A DNA stretch of 64,000 nucleotides from Caulobacter sp. (GTDB lineage Bacteria > Pseudomonadota > Alphaproteobacteria > Caulobacterales > Caulobacteraceae). The stretch covers positions 36,769 through 100,768 of the forward strand of contig JAUSPV010000097.1 in NCBI GenBank assembly GCA_030652755.1. The letters are read 5' to 3'. The translations under genes and the position numbers were made by a program. Below are positions 16,555 to 25,314 of this stretch, one piece after another. How positions within the stretch are numbered: position 1 is the first letter of the stretch; every line of letters starts with the position of its first letter. The notes beneath the pieces were generated by a model, which saw only the letters and a list, made by a program, of their open reading frames with translations, made no database searches and was not told where the DNA came from.

Positions 16555-17740
16555 GTTCCTCGGACGAGTAGCCCAGGATCTCGCGGGCGATGATCAGCCG
16601 CTGGATCTGGCCGGTGCCCTCGTAGATGTCGCTGATCCGGCCGTCGCGAAGGAACTTCTCGACCAGGTGGTCGTGGCTGACCGACATGCCGCCCAGCAAC
16701 TCCATGGCCGCCTGCGGGATGGTCCGGCAGACCTCGCCGCCCTTGGCCTTGCAGATCGAGCTCTCGAGATTGTTGGGCTTGCGCACGTCGTTCAGCCAGG
16801 CGGCGTGCAGCACCGACAAGGTGGCGGCCTCGGTGTCGGCCTCCATCTCGATCAGCCGCTGCTCCGGCGCGCTGCGCTGGTTGTAGCTGCGGGTCCAGTC
16901 GACCTCGACCCCCTCCTCCGCCAGAGCGGCCCTGGCGAAGTCGAACGCGCCCTTGGCCTTGGCCACGCCCCCCGAAGCCACGGCCGGGCGGGTCATGTTG
17001 AAGGTCTTCATCACCCCCTTGTAGCCGGCCGAGCCGCCGTCCTTGGGCACGGTCTCGTCGCCGCCCAGCAGGGCGTCGCGCGGCACGCGGCAGTCGCGGA
17101 AGCTGTAGGCCGCGGTGTCCGAGGAGCGGATGCCGAGCTTCTTCTCCTGGCGGACCAGTTCGAAGCCAGGCGCGTCCTTCAGCACCAGGAACGACTTGAT
17201 GCCGGCTCGGCCCGCCGACTTGTCGATGGTCGCCCAGACGATGGCGCCGTCGCATTTGACCCCGTCGGTGACGAAGATCTTGTCGCCGTTGATCACCCAT
17301 TCGTCGCCGTCGAGCCGGGCCGTCGCCTGGATAGCCTTTGTGTCGGAGCCGACGTTCGGTTCGGTGATCGACATGGCGAGGAACAGGTCGCCCCACTTGG
17401 CCTTCTGCTCGGGCGTGCCGGCCGACTGCAGGGCGGCGTTGCCCAGGCCGCTGGCCCGGCCGGCCGGCATGGCGAGGCCAAGGCCCCGGGTCACGCCGGT
17501 GGTAGAGCCGCGCGCGATGCTGACCGCCATCATGAAGGTCATCATCGGGGTGTCGCCCGGCTGGCGCTGGCCGAAGAGCGGGAAGACCTCCTCGAAGCCA
17601 CGCTCGCCTTCCAGCCGCGTCGGCGGCGTCTCGTGCTCGTGGTCCTCGTAGTAGCGGGTGTGCCGTGACGTGGACTCGCCGACCTCGACGACCTTGTCGA
17701 GGATCTGCTGGTCGATGGCGGAGAGACGGAAGTCAGCCAT
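16547..17740 (-). CDS. Acyl-CoA dehydrogenase with canonical Y-E-G-T segment
   Basis: 397 aa. It begins with an atypical Glu/His-rich N-terminus (YYEDHEHETPP) before the usual fold. MSITEPNVGSDTKAIQATA is the FAD/substrate loop, and ISDIYEGTGQIQRLIIAREILGYS at the C-terminus has the canonical catalytic Glu. It also has DYNQR-like NQRSAPEQRLIEMEAD. The upstream gene (17753) is another dehydrogenase only 12 bp away on the same strand, so the pair is co-transcribed and may be heteromeric. It converges with the MFS gene. Catabolic acyl-CoA oxidation is likely; the substrate is unknown. Confidence 0.9.
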   Translation of the reverse strand: MADFRLSAIDQQILDKVVEVGESTSRHTRYYEDHEHETPPTRLEGERGFEEVFPLFGQRQPGDTPMMTFMMAVSIARGSTTGVTRGLGLAMPAGRASGLGNAALQSAGTPEQKAKWGDLFLAMSITEPNVGSDTKAIQATARLDGDEWVINGDKIFVTDGVKCDGAIVWATIDKSAGRAGIKSFLVLKDAPGFELVRQEKKLGIRSSDTAAYSFRDCRVPRDALLGGDETVPKDGGSAGYKGVMKTFNMTRPAVASGGVAKAKGAFDFARAALAEEGVEVDWTRSYNQRSAPEQRLIEMEADTEAATLSVLHAAWLNDVRKPNNLESSICKAKGGEVCRTIPQAAMELLGGMSVSHDHLVEKFLRDGRISDIYEGTGQIQRLIIAREILGYSSEELT

Positions 17741-17752
17741 GATCGAGGCTCC

Positions 17753-18865
17753 CTAGACCGAAACCGGACCGTCGAGGACGGTCAGCGTGCGCGCGTTGCG
17801 AAGCCACATTTCCAGCGGCAGGTCGCGGATGAAGCCGTGGCCGCCGAAGATCTGCAGCGCATCGTCGGCGATCTTCACCGCCTTTCGACGGACATAGTCC
17901 TGGGCCAGCACCGACGCCTTCACGGCGCCCGGATCGTTGTGCTCCAGCAGGCTGGCGGCCTTCCAGACCATCCAGCGCATCGTCTCGCACTCGATATGCA
18001 TGTCGGCCAGCATGAAGGCGATCGACTGCTTCTTGCCGATCGGCTCGCCGAAGGCGACCCGCTCCTTGGCGTAGGGAATGGCGAAGTCGGTCGCCTGGCG
18101 GCACAGTCCGACAGCCACCGCCGCGGCGCCGACGCGGGCCTGGCTGATCAGCCGCGCCGCGTCGATGCCGGCGTCGCCGCCGAGGCGGGCCGACCCGGGC
18201 AGCTCGACATTGTCGAGCGTGATCTTGCCCTTCGGCAGAGGTTTCAGCCCCTGGGTGCCGTTCTCAGGCACGACGGACAGGCCGGCCGTGTCACGCGGAA
18301 CGATGTAGGCCTGCACCGCGCCCAGGCCCGCACCGCCCTCGTCGCGCGCCAGCACCAGGAACGTGTCCGCCCGGTCGCCCAGGGGAACGAGTCGCTTCTC
18401 GCCGTTCAGGACAAAGCCGTTGCCCTTGCGGGTCGCCGTCGTGCGCTGGGCCTCGGCGGCGAAGCCGAACTGGCTCTCCTGCACGGCCAGGCTCGCCGCC
18501 ACCGGCGTCGCGCCGGCGAAGCGGGGCAGGTGCTCTGCCTTCTGCTCCTCGGTTCCGAAGTCGATCAGGGCGCTCACGAACTGGCCCGGCGCCATGATGG
18601 CCGCCGCCTGGCTGGCGCAGCCGCCGCCCAGCGCTTCCAGCGCCACGGCGTTGGTCATGCAGGAGCGGTCGCCGCCGCCCCCGCCGTAGGCTTCCGGGAT
18701 CGCCGCGGCGATCAGGCCGAAGTCCCAGCCCTGCTGGATGATGGTCGCCGGCATCTCGCCGGCCTCGTCGATGGCCCGCGCCCCCGGCGCCAGCACCTCG
18801 GCCGCGAAGCCCTGAAGCGCTTCGCGGATCATCGACTGCTCTTCGTTGAGCTCGAACGTGATCAT
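17753..18865 (-). CDS. Acyl-CoA dehydrogenase family protein (partner)
   Basis: 370 aa. FELNEEQSMIREALQGFAAEVL is the typical N-terminal helix. AIPEAYGGGGGDRSCMTNAVALEALGGG, LNGEKRLVPLGDRADTFLVLARD and FGEPIGKKQSIAFMLADMHIECE follow in order. The C-terminus, GGHGFIRDLPLEMWLRNARTLTVLDGPVSV, has Asp where Y-E-G-T has Glu. First gene of the two-gene unit with 16547-17740. A strong hairpin (18920-18955) separates it from the aldehyde dehydrogenase gene upstream, so it probably has its own promoter in the 97-bp gap, although none is obvious. Confidence 0.88.
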   Translation of the reverse strand: MITFELNEEQSMIREALQGFAAEVLAPGARAIDEAGEMPATIIQQGWDFGLIAAAIPEAYGGGGGDRSCMTNAVALEALGGGCASQAAAIMAPGQFVSALIDFGTEEQKAEHLPRFAGATPVAASLAVQESQFGFAAEAQRTTATRKGNGFVLNGEKRLVPLGDRADTFLVLARDEGGAGLGAVQAYIVPRDTAGLSVVPENGTQGLKPLPKGKITLDNVELPGSARLGGDAGIDAARLISQARVGAAAVAVGLCRQATDFAIPYAKERVAFGEPIGKKQSIAFMLADMHIECETMRWMVWKAASLLEHNDPGAVKASVLAQDYVRRKAVKIADDALQIFGGHGFIRDLPLEMWLRNARTLTVLDGPVSV

Positions 18866-18919
18866 TGTTGTCTCCTGCCCGACCCAAGGGATGACAGGGA
18901 GACGGGCCTCAAGGCAAGG

Positions 18920-18955
18920 GGTCGCGGCGGATTCCAGGAGGAACCCGCCGCGACC
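18920..18955 (-). terminator. Hairpin after the aldehyde dehydrogenase gene
   Basis: GGTCGCGGCGG and CCGCCGCGACC form an 11-bp perfect stem that continues four more pairs past one A-C mismatch to an AGGA loop. It begins 7 bp after the dehydrogenase stop. No T run follows on the minus strand, so termination may be incomplete or assisted. Confidence 0.6.
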
Positions 18956-18962
18956 GATCGCG

Positions 18963-20381
18963 TCAGCCCTTCCGGACCACGATGGTCTGGGTGTTGGTGT
19001 ACTCGAGCAGGCCGTCGATGCCGTTCTCGACGCCCAGGCCTGACTGCTTGTGGCCAGCGAAGCTGACCAGCGGGCTGAGGTGCTGGGTCTCGTTGATCCA
19101 CACCGTGCCGGTCTGCAGCCGCTCGCCGACCGCCAGGGCCGCGTCGATGTCCGAGGACCAGACCGAGCCGCCCAGGCCGTACTCGCTGGCGTTGGCCCGT
19201 TCGAGCGCCTCCTCGATGCTGTCGACCTTGAGCAGCGGCAAGACCGGGCCGAACTGCTCCTCCTGGACGATGCGGGCGTTCTCCGGCGGATTGTCGAGGA
19301 TGGTGATCGGCACGAAGTAGCCGGGCGCGGTCGAGGCCTCGCCGCCGATCAGGAACGGATAGCCGTTGGCCTTGGCGTCGGCGATCAGCTCCAGCACGCG
19401 CTGGTACTGCTGCTTGTTCTGGATCGGACCCAGCTGGGTGCCCTGCTCGGCGCCGTCGCCCATCTTCACCGTGGCGGCGTAGTCGACGATGGCCTTCTTG
19501 AGCGGCTCGTAGACGTCCTTGTGGACGTACATCCGCTTGCTGGCGATGCAGATCTGGCCGGTGTTGCGGAAGGCGGCCCAGAACAGCTGCTCGGCGACCT
19601 TCTCGACGTCGACATCGGGCATGACGATGGCCGCGTCGTTACCGCCCAGCTCGAGCGTGATGCGCTTGAGACTGTCGGCGGCGCTGGCCATGACCTTGCG
19701 GCCGGTCTGGGTCGAGCCGGTGAAGCTGATCTTGTCGATGCCCGGATGGCCGGTCATCCAGGGGCCGAGACTGTCTCCGCCCGACACGACGTTGAGCACG
19801 CCGGGCGGCAGGACAGCCCGCGCCAGTTCGCCGATCTTCAGCGTGGTCAGCGGCGTGAACGGCGAGGGCTTCAGCACGATGGTGTTGCCGGCCATCAGCG
19901 CCGGAGCGACCTTGAACATGGCCAGGATCACCGGGAAGTTCCAAGGTGCGATGGCCCCGACCACCCCGATCGGCACGTGGCGGGTGATGCTGCGGCGGAC
20001 GTCGGTGTCCTCGTTGACCGTCTCCGGCAGGTCCAGCGTCGAGGCTCCCTGCAGCCAGCCTGCGCCGCCGAGCACGTCGTTCATGGCGTCGGCGTGCGGC
20101 TTGCCCTGCTCGCGGGTCAGCAGGCGCTTGAGGCCTTCGGCGTTGGCGGCGATGGCGCCGGCCAGGGCCAGCACGGCCTTGCGGCGCTCGGCGATCGGGG
20201 TCGCGGACCAGGCCGGGAAAGCCGCGCGGGCGGCGGCGACGGCCTCGTCCAACTGTTCCTTCGAACAGTCGGGCGCCTGGGCGATGACCTGCTCGTTGGC
20301 GGGGTTGAGGACGTCGAAGGTCCCGGCGCCGGCGACGGCCTTGCCGCCGATGGTCATGCTGTAGTCGGTGTCGAAGTCCAT
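18963..20381 (-). CDS. NAD(P)-dependent aldehyde dehydrogenase
   Basis: 472 aa from ATG 20381 (MDFDTDYSMTIGGK); a longer in-frame extension is low-complexity and overlaps the upstream gene. ALDH signatures: APWNFP (Asn148), FTGSTQTGR (coenzyme loop), LELGGND with Glu244 and GQICIASKR with catalytic Cys278. It oxidises an aldehyde to its acid. The gene lies 16 bp behind an acyl-CoA dehydrogenase, in a region with a P450 alkane hydroxylase and acyl-CoA synthetases, so it could supply the acid from an omega-oxidised alcohol or aldehyde; no alcohol dehydrogenase is present here. A hairpin follows the stop. Confidence 0.92.
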   Translation of the reverse strand: MDFDTDYSMTIGGKAVAGAGTFDVLNPANEQVIAQAPDCSKEQLDEAVAAARAAFPAWSATPIAERRKAVLALAGAIAANAEGLKRLLTREQGKPHADAMNDVLGGAGWLQGASTLDLPETVNEDTDVRRSITRHVPIGVVGAIAPWNFPVILAMFKVAPALMAGNTIVLKPSPFTPLTTLKIGELARAVLPPGVLNVVSGGDSLGPWMTGHPGIDKISFTGSTQTGRKVMASAADSLKRITLELGGNDAAIVMPDVDVEKVAEQLFWAAFRNTGQICIASKRMYVHKDVYEPLKKAIVDYAATVKMGDGAEQGTQLGPIQNKQQYQRVLELIADAKANGYPFLIGGEASTAPGYFVPITILDNPPENARIVQEEQFGPVLPLLKVDSIEEALERANASEYGLGGSVWSSDIDAALAVGERLQTGTVWINETQHLSPLVSFAGHKQSGLGVENGIDGLLEYTNTQTIVVRKG

Positions 20382-20397
20382 GGGTCGTTCTCCCTGC

Positions 20398-21630
20398 TCA
20401 GAGCCCCAGCACGGCCTTGGCCATGATGTTGCGCTGGATCTCGTTGGTGCCGGCGTAGATCGAGCCGGCGCGATCGTTGAGGTACTTGGGTGCCACGGTC
20501 CAGCTGTACTCCGGGCCAACCCCGTCGTTGTAGCGCGGCGGCGTGAAGCCCGGCGTCGGGCCGCCGGCGGAGACCATGTGCGGCTGATGAACAGCGGCGT
20601 AGCGACCGGCGGCGGCCAGGGCGATCTCGGTGAGGCGCTGGCTGAGTTCGGTGCCGACCGTCTTCATCATGGAGGACTCCGGACCCGGCGCCTGGCCCAC
20701 CGACAGCGCCGACATGACGCGAAGCTCCACCGCCTCGAGCGCATCGACCTGGACGGCGGCGTCCGCCAGCTGGCGGCGCAGGGCCAGCCCTTCGCCGGTG
20801 GGGTCGCCGTGGGCGTACTCGGCCTCAAGGATGTGGGCGATCTTCGCCATCCGCCCCCGAAAGCCGGGCGTGTAGGCGCTGCCGCCCCGCTCGAACTGCA
20901 TCAGGTGCTTGGCCACGGTCCAGCCCTGGCCGATCGGTCCGACGGCGTTGGCCTTGGGCACGCGGACGTCGGTGAAGAAGACGTGGTTCTGGATATGCTC
21001 CCCCGACAGCGAGATGATCGGCGTCACCTCCACGCCCGGCGTGGTCATGTCGATCAGCAGGAAGGTGATGCCCTTCTGCGGGATGTCCTCACGGGTGGTG
21101 CGGACCAGGCAGAAGATCCAGTTGGCGTGGGCGGCGTGCGTCGTCCACAGCTTGTGGCCGTTGCAGATGAAGTGGTCGCCGTCGTCCTCCTCCGCGCTCA
21201 TCTGCAGGGTCGCCAGATCCGAGCCTGACTGCGGCTCCGAATAGCCCTGGCACCAGAAGTCCTCGCCGCTGAGCATGCGCGGCAGAAAATACGCCTGTTG
21301 CTCGGGCGTGCCGTGGCCGATCAGGACCGGGCCGCACATGCCGATGCCCATCGGCGAGAGCGGCGGCGCCCCGGCGGCGGTCAGTTCGGTGGCGAAGATG
21401 TAGCGCTGGGTGACCGACCAGCCGCAGCCGCCGAACTCGACCGGCCAGGCCGGAACCAGCCAGCCCCTGGCGTGCAGGATCTTCTGCCAGGCCATCTGGG
21501 TCTGATGGTCGCCATAGACGCTGGTCAGGCGCGAGCCGGCCAGCCGCAGCTCCGGCGTCAGCGACGCATCAAGGAACGCGCGAACCTCGTCGCGGAATGC
21601 CCGGTCCTGGGGACTCCATTCGATTCTCAT
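20398..21630 (-). CDS. Acyl-CoA dehydrogenase (FadE-like, large type)
   Basis: 410 aa. N-terminal WSPQDRAFRDEVRAFLDASL; FAD/substrate loop FWCQGYSEPQSGSDLATLQ; HKLWTTHAAHANWIFCLVRT; C-terminus AGSIYAGTNEIQRNIMAKAVLGL. The base position of Y-E-G-T is Ala. It is closely similar in layout to the dehydrogenase at 28476-29678 (same WCQGYSEP, KLWTTHA and NEIQR segments), so the two are probably paralogues. It is the first gene of a two-gene unit with the aldehyde dehydrogenase. The 99-bp gap upstream to the LysR gene shows no feature I can name. Confidence 0.9.
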   Translation of the reverse strand: MRIEWSPQDRAFRDEVRAFLDASLTPELRLAGSRLTSVYGDHQTQMAWQKILHARGWLVPAWPVEFGGCGWSVTQRYIFATELTAAGAPPLSPMGIGMCGPVLIGHGTPEQQAYFLPRMLSGEDFWCQGYSEPQSGSDLATLQMSAEEDDGDHFICNGHKLWTTHAAHANWIFCLVRTTREDIPQKGITFLLIDMTTPGVEVTPIISLSGEHIQNHVFFTDVRVPKANAVGPIGQGWTVAKHLMQFERGGSAYTPGFRGRMAKIAHILEAEYAHGDPTGEGLALRRQLADAAVQVDALEAVELRVMSALSVGQAPGPESSMMKTVGTELSQRLTEIALAAAGRYAAVHQPHMVSAGGPTPGFTPPRYNDGVGPEYSWTVAPKYLNDRAGSIYAGTNEIQRNIMAKAVLGL

Positions 21631-21729
21631 CCGTCGCTCCCTGCCTGACGCGTTGGCTCGCGTCTGATCTTGCGCGAACTCTGACGCCTTGCCCCAACGT
21701 CCGACCAGAGGGTTTGTCGGGCGCGGCGC

Positions 21730-22632
21730 TCAGCTACGGGAAGACAGCCGCCGCGCCAGGAACTCGGCCAGCACCTCAACCCGCGCCGGTCGCGGCCCGC
21801 CCGGCGGCATGACCAGATGCAGCGCGATCGGCGGCGGCGACCAGTCCTCCATCACCGCCACCAGCTCGCCCGACGCCAGCGCCTGACCGCAAATGAAGTC
21901 TGGCTGCAGCGCGATGCCCCGTCCCGCGATCAGGGCCGGCAGAAGCGCCGTGGCGTTGTTGGCCCGCATCGGCCCGTCGATGCGGATCGACGCCTCCTCC
22001 CCCGAAGGATGGATGAAGCGCCAGGTCTCGGGCGTCGCCAGATAGGCGTAGGCGAGGCAGCAGTGGTCGACCAGCTGGCTGGGATGCCGGGGCGTTCCCT
22101 GCCGCGCGAAGTAGGACGGGGCGCCGACCAGGTGGCGCTTCACCGGCCGCAGTCGCCGGGCCATCAGCGAGGAGTCCGGCAGCGCGGCGATCCGCAACGC
22201 CATGTCGAACCCCTGTCCGATCAGGTCCACCATAGCGTCGCTGAGGTGCAGGTCGACGAAGACCTCCGGATAGTCAGCCATGAACTCCGGCAGGATCGGC
22301 GCAACGTCCGAGAGGCCGAAGGACATCGGGACCGCCAGCCGCACGAGGCCCCGCGGCGCCGCCGACTGCTCCAGGGCGTCCGCCTCGGCCGCCTCGCCCT
22401 CGGCCAACATCCGTGCGGCGCGCTCGACCAGCGCCCGGCCAGCGTCCGTCAGGGCCAGCCGCCGCGAGGTCCGGTTGAACAGACGCGCGCCCAGGCGCGT
22501 TTCAAGACGGGTGACGGCCTTGGACACCGTCCCCTTGGACAGCTTCAGGTCTTCGGCCACGGCGGCGAACGACCGCAGCTCCACCACCTTGGCGAAGATC
22601 GCCAGCCCTTCGAGATCCGGCAGTCTGGACAT
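21730..22632 (-). CDS. LysR family regulator (YhaJ-like position)
   Basis: 300 aa. N-terminal winged helix: LEGLAIFAKVVELRSFAAVAEDLKLSKGTVSKAVTRLETRLGARLFNRTSRRLALTDAGRAL, followed by a periplasmic-binding-like effector domain. It is divergent from a pirin gene, the same arrangement as yhaJ-yhaK in E. coli, and an inverted repeat (22642-22656) lies in the shared promoter. It probably activates the pirin-wrbA unit in response to an aromatic or redox signal. That link rests on gene order, not on known effectors. Confidence 0.92.
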   Translation of the reverse strand: MSRLPDLEGLAIFAKVVELRSFAAVAEDLKLSKGTVSKAVTRLETRLGARLFNRTSRRLALTDAGRALVERAARMLAEGEAAEADALEQSAAPRGLVRLAVPMSFGLSDVAPILPEFMADYPEVFVDLHLSDAMVDLIGQGFDMALRIAALPDSSLMARRLRPVKRHLVGAPSYFARQGTPRHPSQLVDHCCLAYAYLATPETWRFIHPSGEEASIRIDGPMRANNATALLPALIAGRGIALQPDFICGQALASGELVAVMEDWSPPPIALHLVMPPGGPRPARVEVLAEFLARRLSSRS

Positions 22633-22641
22633 GCGTTTTCG

Positions 22642-22656
22642 GAAACAATGAGTTTC
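22642..22656. promoter_or_regulatory. LysR-type operator candidate
   Basis: GAAAC-AATGA-GTTTC, a perfect 5-5-5 inverted repeat, 9 bp before the LysR start, with a third GTTTC at 22661. It lies in the 107-bp gap between LysR and pirin, which is markedly AT-richer than its surroundings (TTTCTATTTATG). LysR proteins usually bind interrupted dyads of this size. Confidence 0.5.
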
Positions 22657-22739
22657 AAGAGTTTCTATTTATGCGCCGATCCTGACGCCTATCTTGTCGT
22701 CAAGCAAGAGCGCCGGCGGTCCGGCGCGGAGACAGTACG

Positions 22740-23438
22740 ATGATCGTGCACAAACCCTTCGGGACGCTCGGCGGCGCTGACCACGGTTGGCTGAAGGCCA
22801 AGCACCACTTCTCGTTCGCCAGCTACCACGACCCCCGGAACATGAACTGGGGTTCCCTGCGGGTCTGGAACGACGACGAGATCGCCGCCAACTCGGGCTT
22901 CCCGCCCCATCCCCACGCCGACATGGAGATCATCACCTATGTCCGCGACGGGGCGATCACCCACCAGGACAGCCTGGGCAACAAGGGACGCACCGAGGCC
23001 GGCGACGTCCAGGTGATGAGCGCCGGCAGCGGCATCCGTCACGCCGAATACAATCTGGAGGCTGAGACCACCCGTATCTTCCAGATCTGGATCCAGCCCA
23101 ACCGCACCGGCGGCGCGCCGTCCTGGGGCGCCAAGCCGTTCCCCAAGGGTGACCGGTCCGGAAAGTTCGTGACCCTGGCCAGCGGCTTCGAGAACGACAA
23201 CGACGCCCTGCCGATCCGCACCGACGCCCGCGTTCTCGGCGCGACGCTGAAGGCCGGCGAGACCGTCGAATACGCGCTCGACGCCAGCCGCCACGCCTAT
23301 CTGGTGCCGGCGGCGGGCCGGGTCGAGGTCAACGGTCTCACCCTGGAGGCCCGCGACGGCGCCGCCATCACCGACGAAACGTCGATCCGGGTCACCGCCC
23401 TGGACGACGCCGAACTGGTCCTCGTGGACGCCGCCTAG
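22740..23438 (+). CDS. Pirin family protein (quercetinase-like cupin)
   Basis: 232 aa. The pirin motif [27 protein letters not shown] carries the metal-binding His-x-His and Glu, followed by [16 protein letters not shown] with a further His. Two cupin domains fill the length, with a shorter, less conserved C-terminal one ([17 protein letters not shown]). YhaK-type pirins respond to oxidative stress, and some cleave flavonols. It is divergent from LysR and 37 bp before wrbA. The metal site is intact; the natural substrate is unknown. Confidence 0.92.
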   Translation: MIVHKPFGTLGGADHGWLKAKHHFSFASYHDPRNMNWGSLRVWNDDEIAANSGFPPHPHADMEIITYVRDGAITHQDSLGNKGRTEAGDVQVMSAGSGIRHAEYNLEAETTRIFQIWIQPNRTGGAPSWGAKPFPKGDRSGKFVTLASGFENDNDALPIRTDARVLGATLKAGETVEYALDASRHAYLVPAAGRVEVNGLTLEARDGAAITDETSIRVTALDDAELVLVDAA

Positions 23439-23475
23439 GCGGCGTCCCTCTTTCCCCGATCCAGCAGGAGCACCC

Positions 23476-24075
23476 ATGCCCAGGATTCTCGTTCTCTACC
23501 ATTCGGCCTACGGTCACATCGAAACCATGGCCCAGGCGGTCGCCGACGGCGCCCGCGAGACCGGCGCCCAGGTCGACATCAAGCGCGTGCCCGAGACCGT
23601 GCCGGAAGACGTTGCCCGCGCGGCCCACTTCAAGCTCGACCAGGCCGCGCCGATCGCCACGATCGACGAACTGGCCGACTACGACGCCATCATCATCGGC
23701 GTGGGCACGCGGTTTGGCCGGATCAACTCCCAGATGGCAGCCTTCCTCGACCAGGCTGGCGGTCTGTGGGCCAAGGGCGCGCTGAACGGCAAGGTCGGCG
23801 GCGCCTTCACCTCGACGGCCACCCAGCACGGCGGCCAGGAAACGACGCTGTTCAGCATCATCACCAACCTGCTGCACTTCGGGATGGTGATCGTCGGTCT
23901 GGACTACGGCTTCGCCGGGCAGATGAAGCTGGACGAGGTCACCGGCGGCAGTCCCTACGGCGCGACCACCATCGCCGGCGGCGACGGCTCGCGTCAGCCC
24001 AGCGACAACGAACTGGCCGGCGCCCGTTACCAGGGCCGCAAGGTCGCGGAGACCGCCGCGAAGCTTCACGGCTAA
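23476..24075 (+). CDS. wrbA: NAD(P)H:quinone oxidoreductase WrbA
   Basis: 199 aa, the usual WrbA length. Flavodoxin-like FMN site [23 protein letters not shown] at the N-terminus, then [22 protein letters not shown] and [22 protein letters not shown], all typical of WrbA. It reduces quinones by two electrons with NAD(P)H, protecting from semiquinone stress. It is co-transcribed with pirin under the divergent LysR, giving a small quinone/electrophile-response unit. A strong terminator follows. Confidence 0.95.
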   Translation: MPRILVLYHSAYGHIETMAQAVADGARETGAQVDIKRVPETVPEDVARAAHFKLDQAAPIATIDELADYDAIIIGVGTRFGRINSQMAAFLDQAGGLWAKGALNGKVGGAFTSTATQHGGQETTLFSIITNLLHFGMVIVGLDYGFAGQMKLDEVTGGSPYGATTIAGGDGSRQPSDNELAGARYQGRKVAETAAKLHG

Positions 24076-24102
24076 GCAGCCTTCACCTCGGGAAACCGGC
24101 TT

Positions 24103-24134
24103 GACCCCGCCTCGCAGGAGGCGGGGTCTTCCTT
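24103..24134 (+). terminator. Intrinsic terminator after wrbA
   Basis: GACCCCGCCTC and GAGGCGGGGTC pair perfectly over 11 bp around a GCAG loop, followed by TTCCTT. It lies 28 bp after the wrbA stop and just before the 3' end of the convergent amidohydrolase gene. Confidence 0.85.
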
Positions 24135-24141
24135 GTGGAGT

Positions 24142-25185
24142 CTATGGCGTCGACGGCGCCGGATCCTGCCCCAGCCGCAGTCCCATGTTGGCCAGCAGGT
24201 ATTCCTCGAGGACCGTCGCCGTCGCTTCGCCGAAGCGCTTCCAGCTCTCGGGCGTGTCGCGTACGCCCTTGAAGTTGGCCTCGATCTGAAGGCCGCAGAT
24301 CCTGTCGCCGCTCTTGCCGCCGAGCGCCTCCGCCTCGGCGCCGCAGGTATGACGGCTGGTGTTGTAGCCCCCGGCGAAGTAGCGCGCCGATCCTGGACGC
24401 AGGTCCTTGTCGCCCGGAATCGCCGGGAAACCCGCGCGCGCATACAGAGCGCCGAGGCTCGAGGAGCTCCGCAGCATCTGGGACAGGGTGACGCCCTGCT
24501 GCTGCAGCAACGCCCGGATACTCACACGCTCCCTGAGCGAGTCCTTGCCATCGAGCTCCGTGTCGGATGCATTCAGGTCAGCCGACCTGAGCAGGTAGCC
24601 GAGTTCCAGCCGCTGGATCTCGTGGCCGTGGCCATGGATATCCATGAACCACCCCCGGCCGCTGGTCTTCACGACCTCCGCCTTGGCGACATCAATGAAG
24701 GCGTGCCACTCGGCGAAGGCGCGCGCCGCCTCGGCGTTGCCGCACGCCGCCTCGTCCAGCGGACGGTTCGCGTCGAACTTCCGGCGGGCGAGCCGGTTGA
24801 TGATCACATGCGGGTAGGTCCCGAAGCGCCGGAAGTGGGCCTCCCTCATCGCCAGGACGAGCTCGGCGGTGTTGGTGTCGGTCACCAGGACCGCCTCGCC
24901 GCCGCAGGACGCCTTGCTGCGATCCGGGATGCTGTCGGGTCTCAGAGCGCCCCCGTGGGGCGCGGTCAGGATCACCGGCGAGTTCCCGGGGATGTACTGA
25001 ACGTAGCGGTTCGCGCCGAAATAGGTCTTGCCGACCCGGTAGGTCGCGGACTCGATCGGCTGCGGCTCGGCCTGCCGGGCGTTCGCCCCGTTGCTGGCGC
25101 CGAGCAGACCGCAGGCGACCATGGCCATGCCGACGCCCGCGACCCAGGCCGCCCGCTTTCCCGCAAATCCCCACATACCGGACAT
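24142..25185 (-). CDS. N-formylglutamate amidohydrolase-like exported protein
   Basis: 347 aa from ATG 25185, which opens a signal sequence (AAWVAGVGMAMVACGLLG) with Cys at a possible lipid-attachment site. ILTAPHGGALRP, VIINRLARRKFDANRPLDEA and WFMDIHGHGHE are characteristic of the formylglutamate amidohydrolase (FGase) fold, with a conserved His, Asn-Arg and His-x-His. Cytosolic relatives remove formyl from formylglutamate; exported members of the fold are thought to act on peptides or peptidoglycan fragments. It converges with wrbA and is alone on its strand. Substrate unknown. Confidence 0.75.
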   Translation of the reverse strand: MSGMWGFAGKRAAWVAGVGMAMVACGLLGASNGANARQAEPQPIESATYRVGKTYFGANRYVQYIPGNSPVILTAPHGGALRPDSIPDRSKASCGGEAVLVTDTNTAELVLAMREAHFRRFGTYPHVIINRLARRKFDANRPLDEAACGNAEAARAFAEWHAFIDVAKAEVVKTSGRGWFMDIHGHGHEIQRLELGYLLRSADLNASDTELDGKDSLRERVSIRALLQQQGVTLSQMLRSSSSLGALYARAGFPAIPGDKDLRPGSARYFAGGYNTSRHTCGAEAEALGGKSGDRICGLQIEANFKGVRDTPESWKRFGEATATVLEEYLLANMGLRLGQDPAPSTP

Positions 25186-25314
25186 CCCATGACTCACGAC
25201 GGCCCAACGCGCCGCCTTACCACCATCACGCGCCCCAGCGTGGTCGCTGACACCCCCCGACCACAACAGCAAAGACAGCCGAGAGGTATAGCTCCGCGCT
25301 ATGGCGGCTGAAGC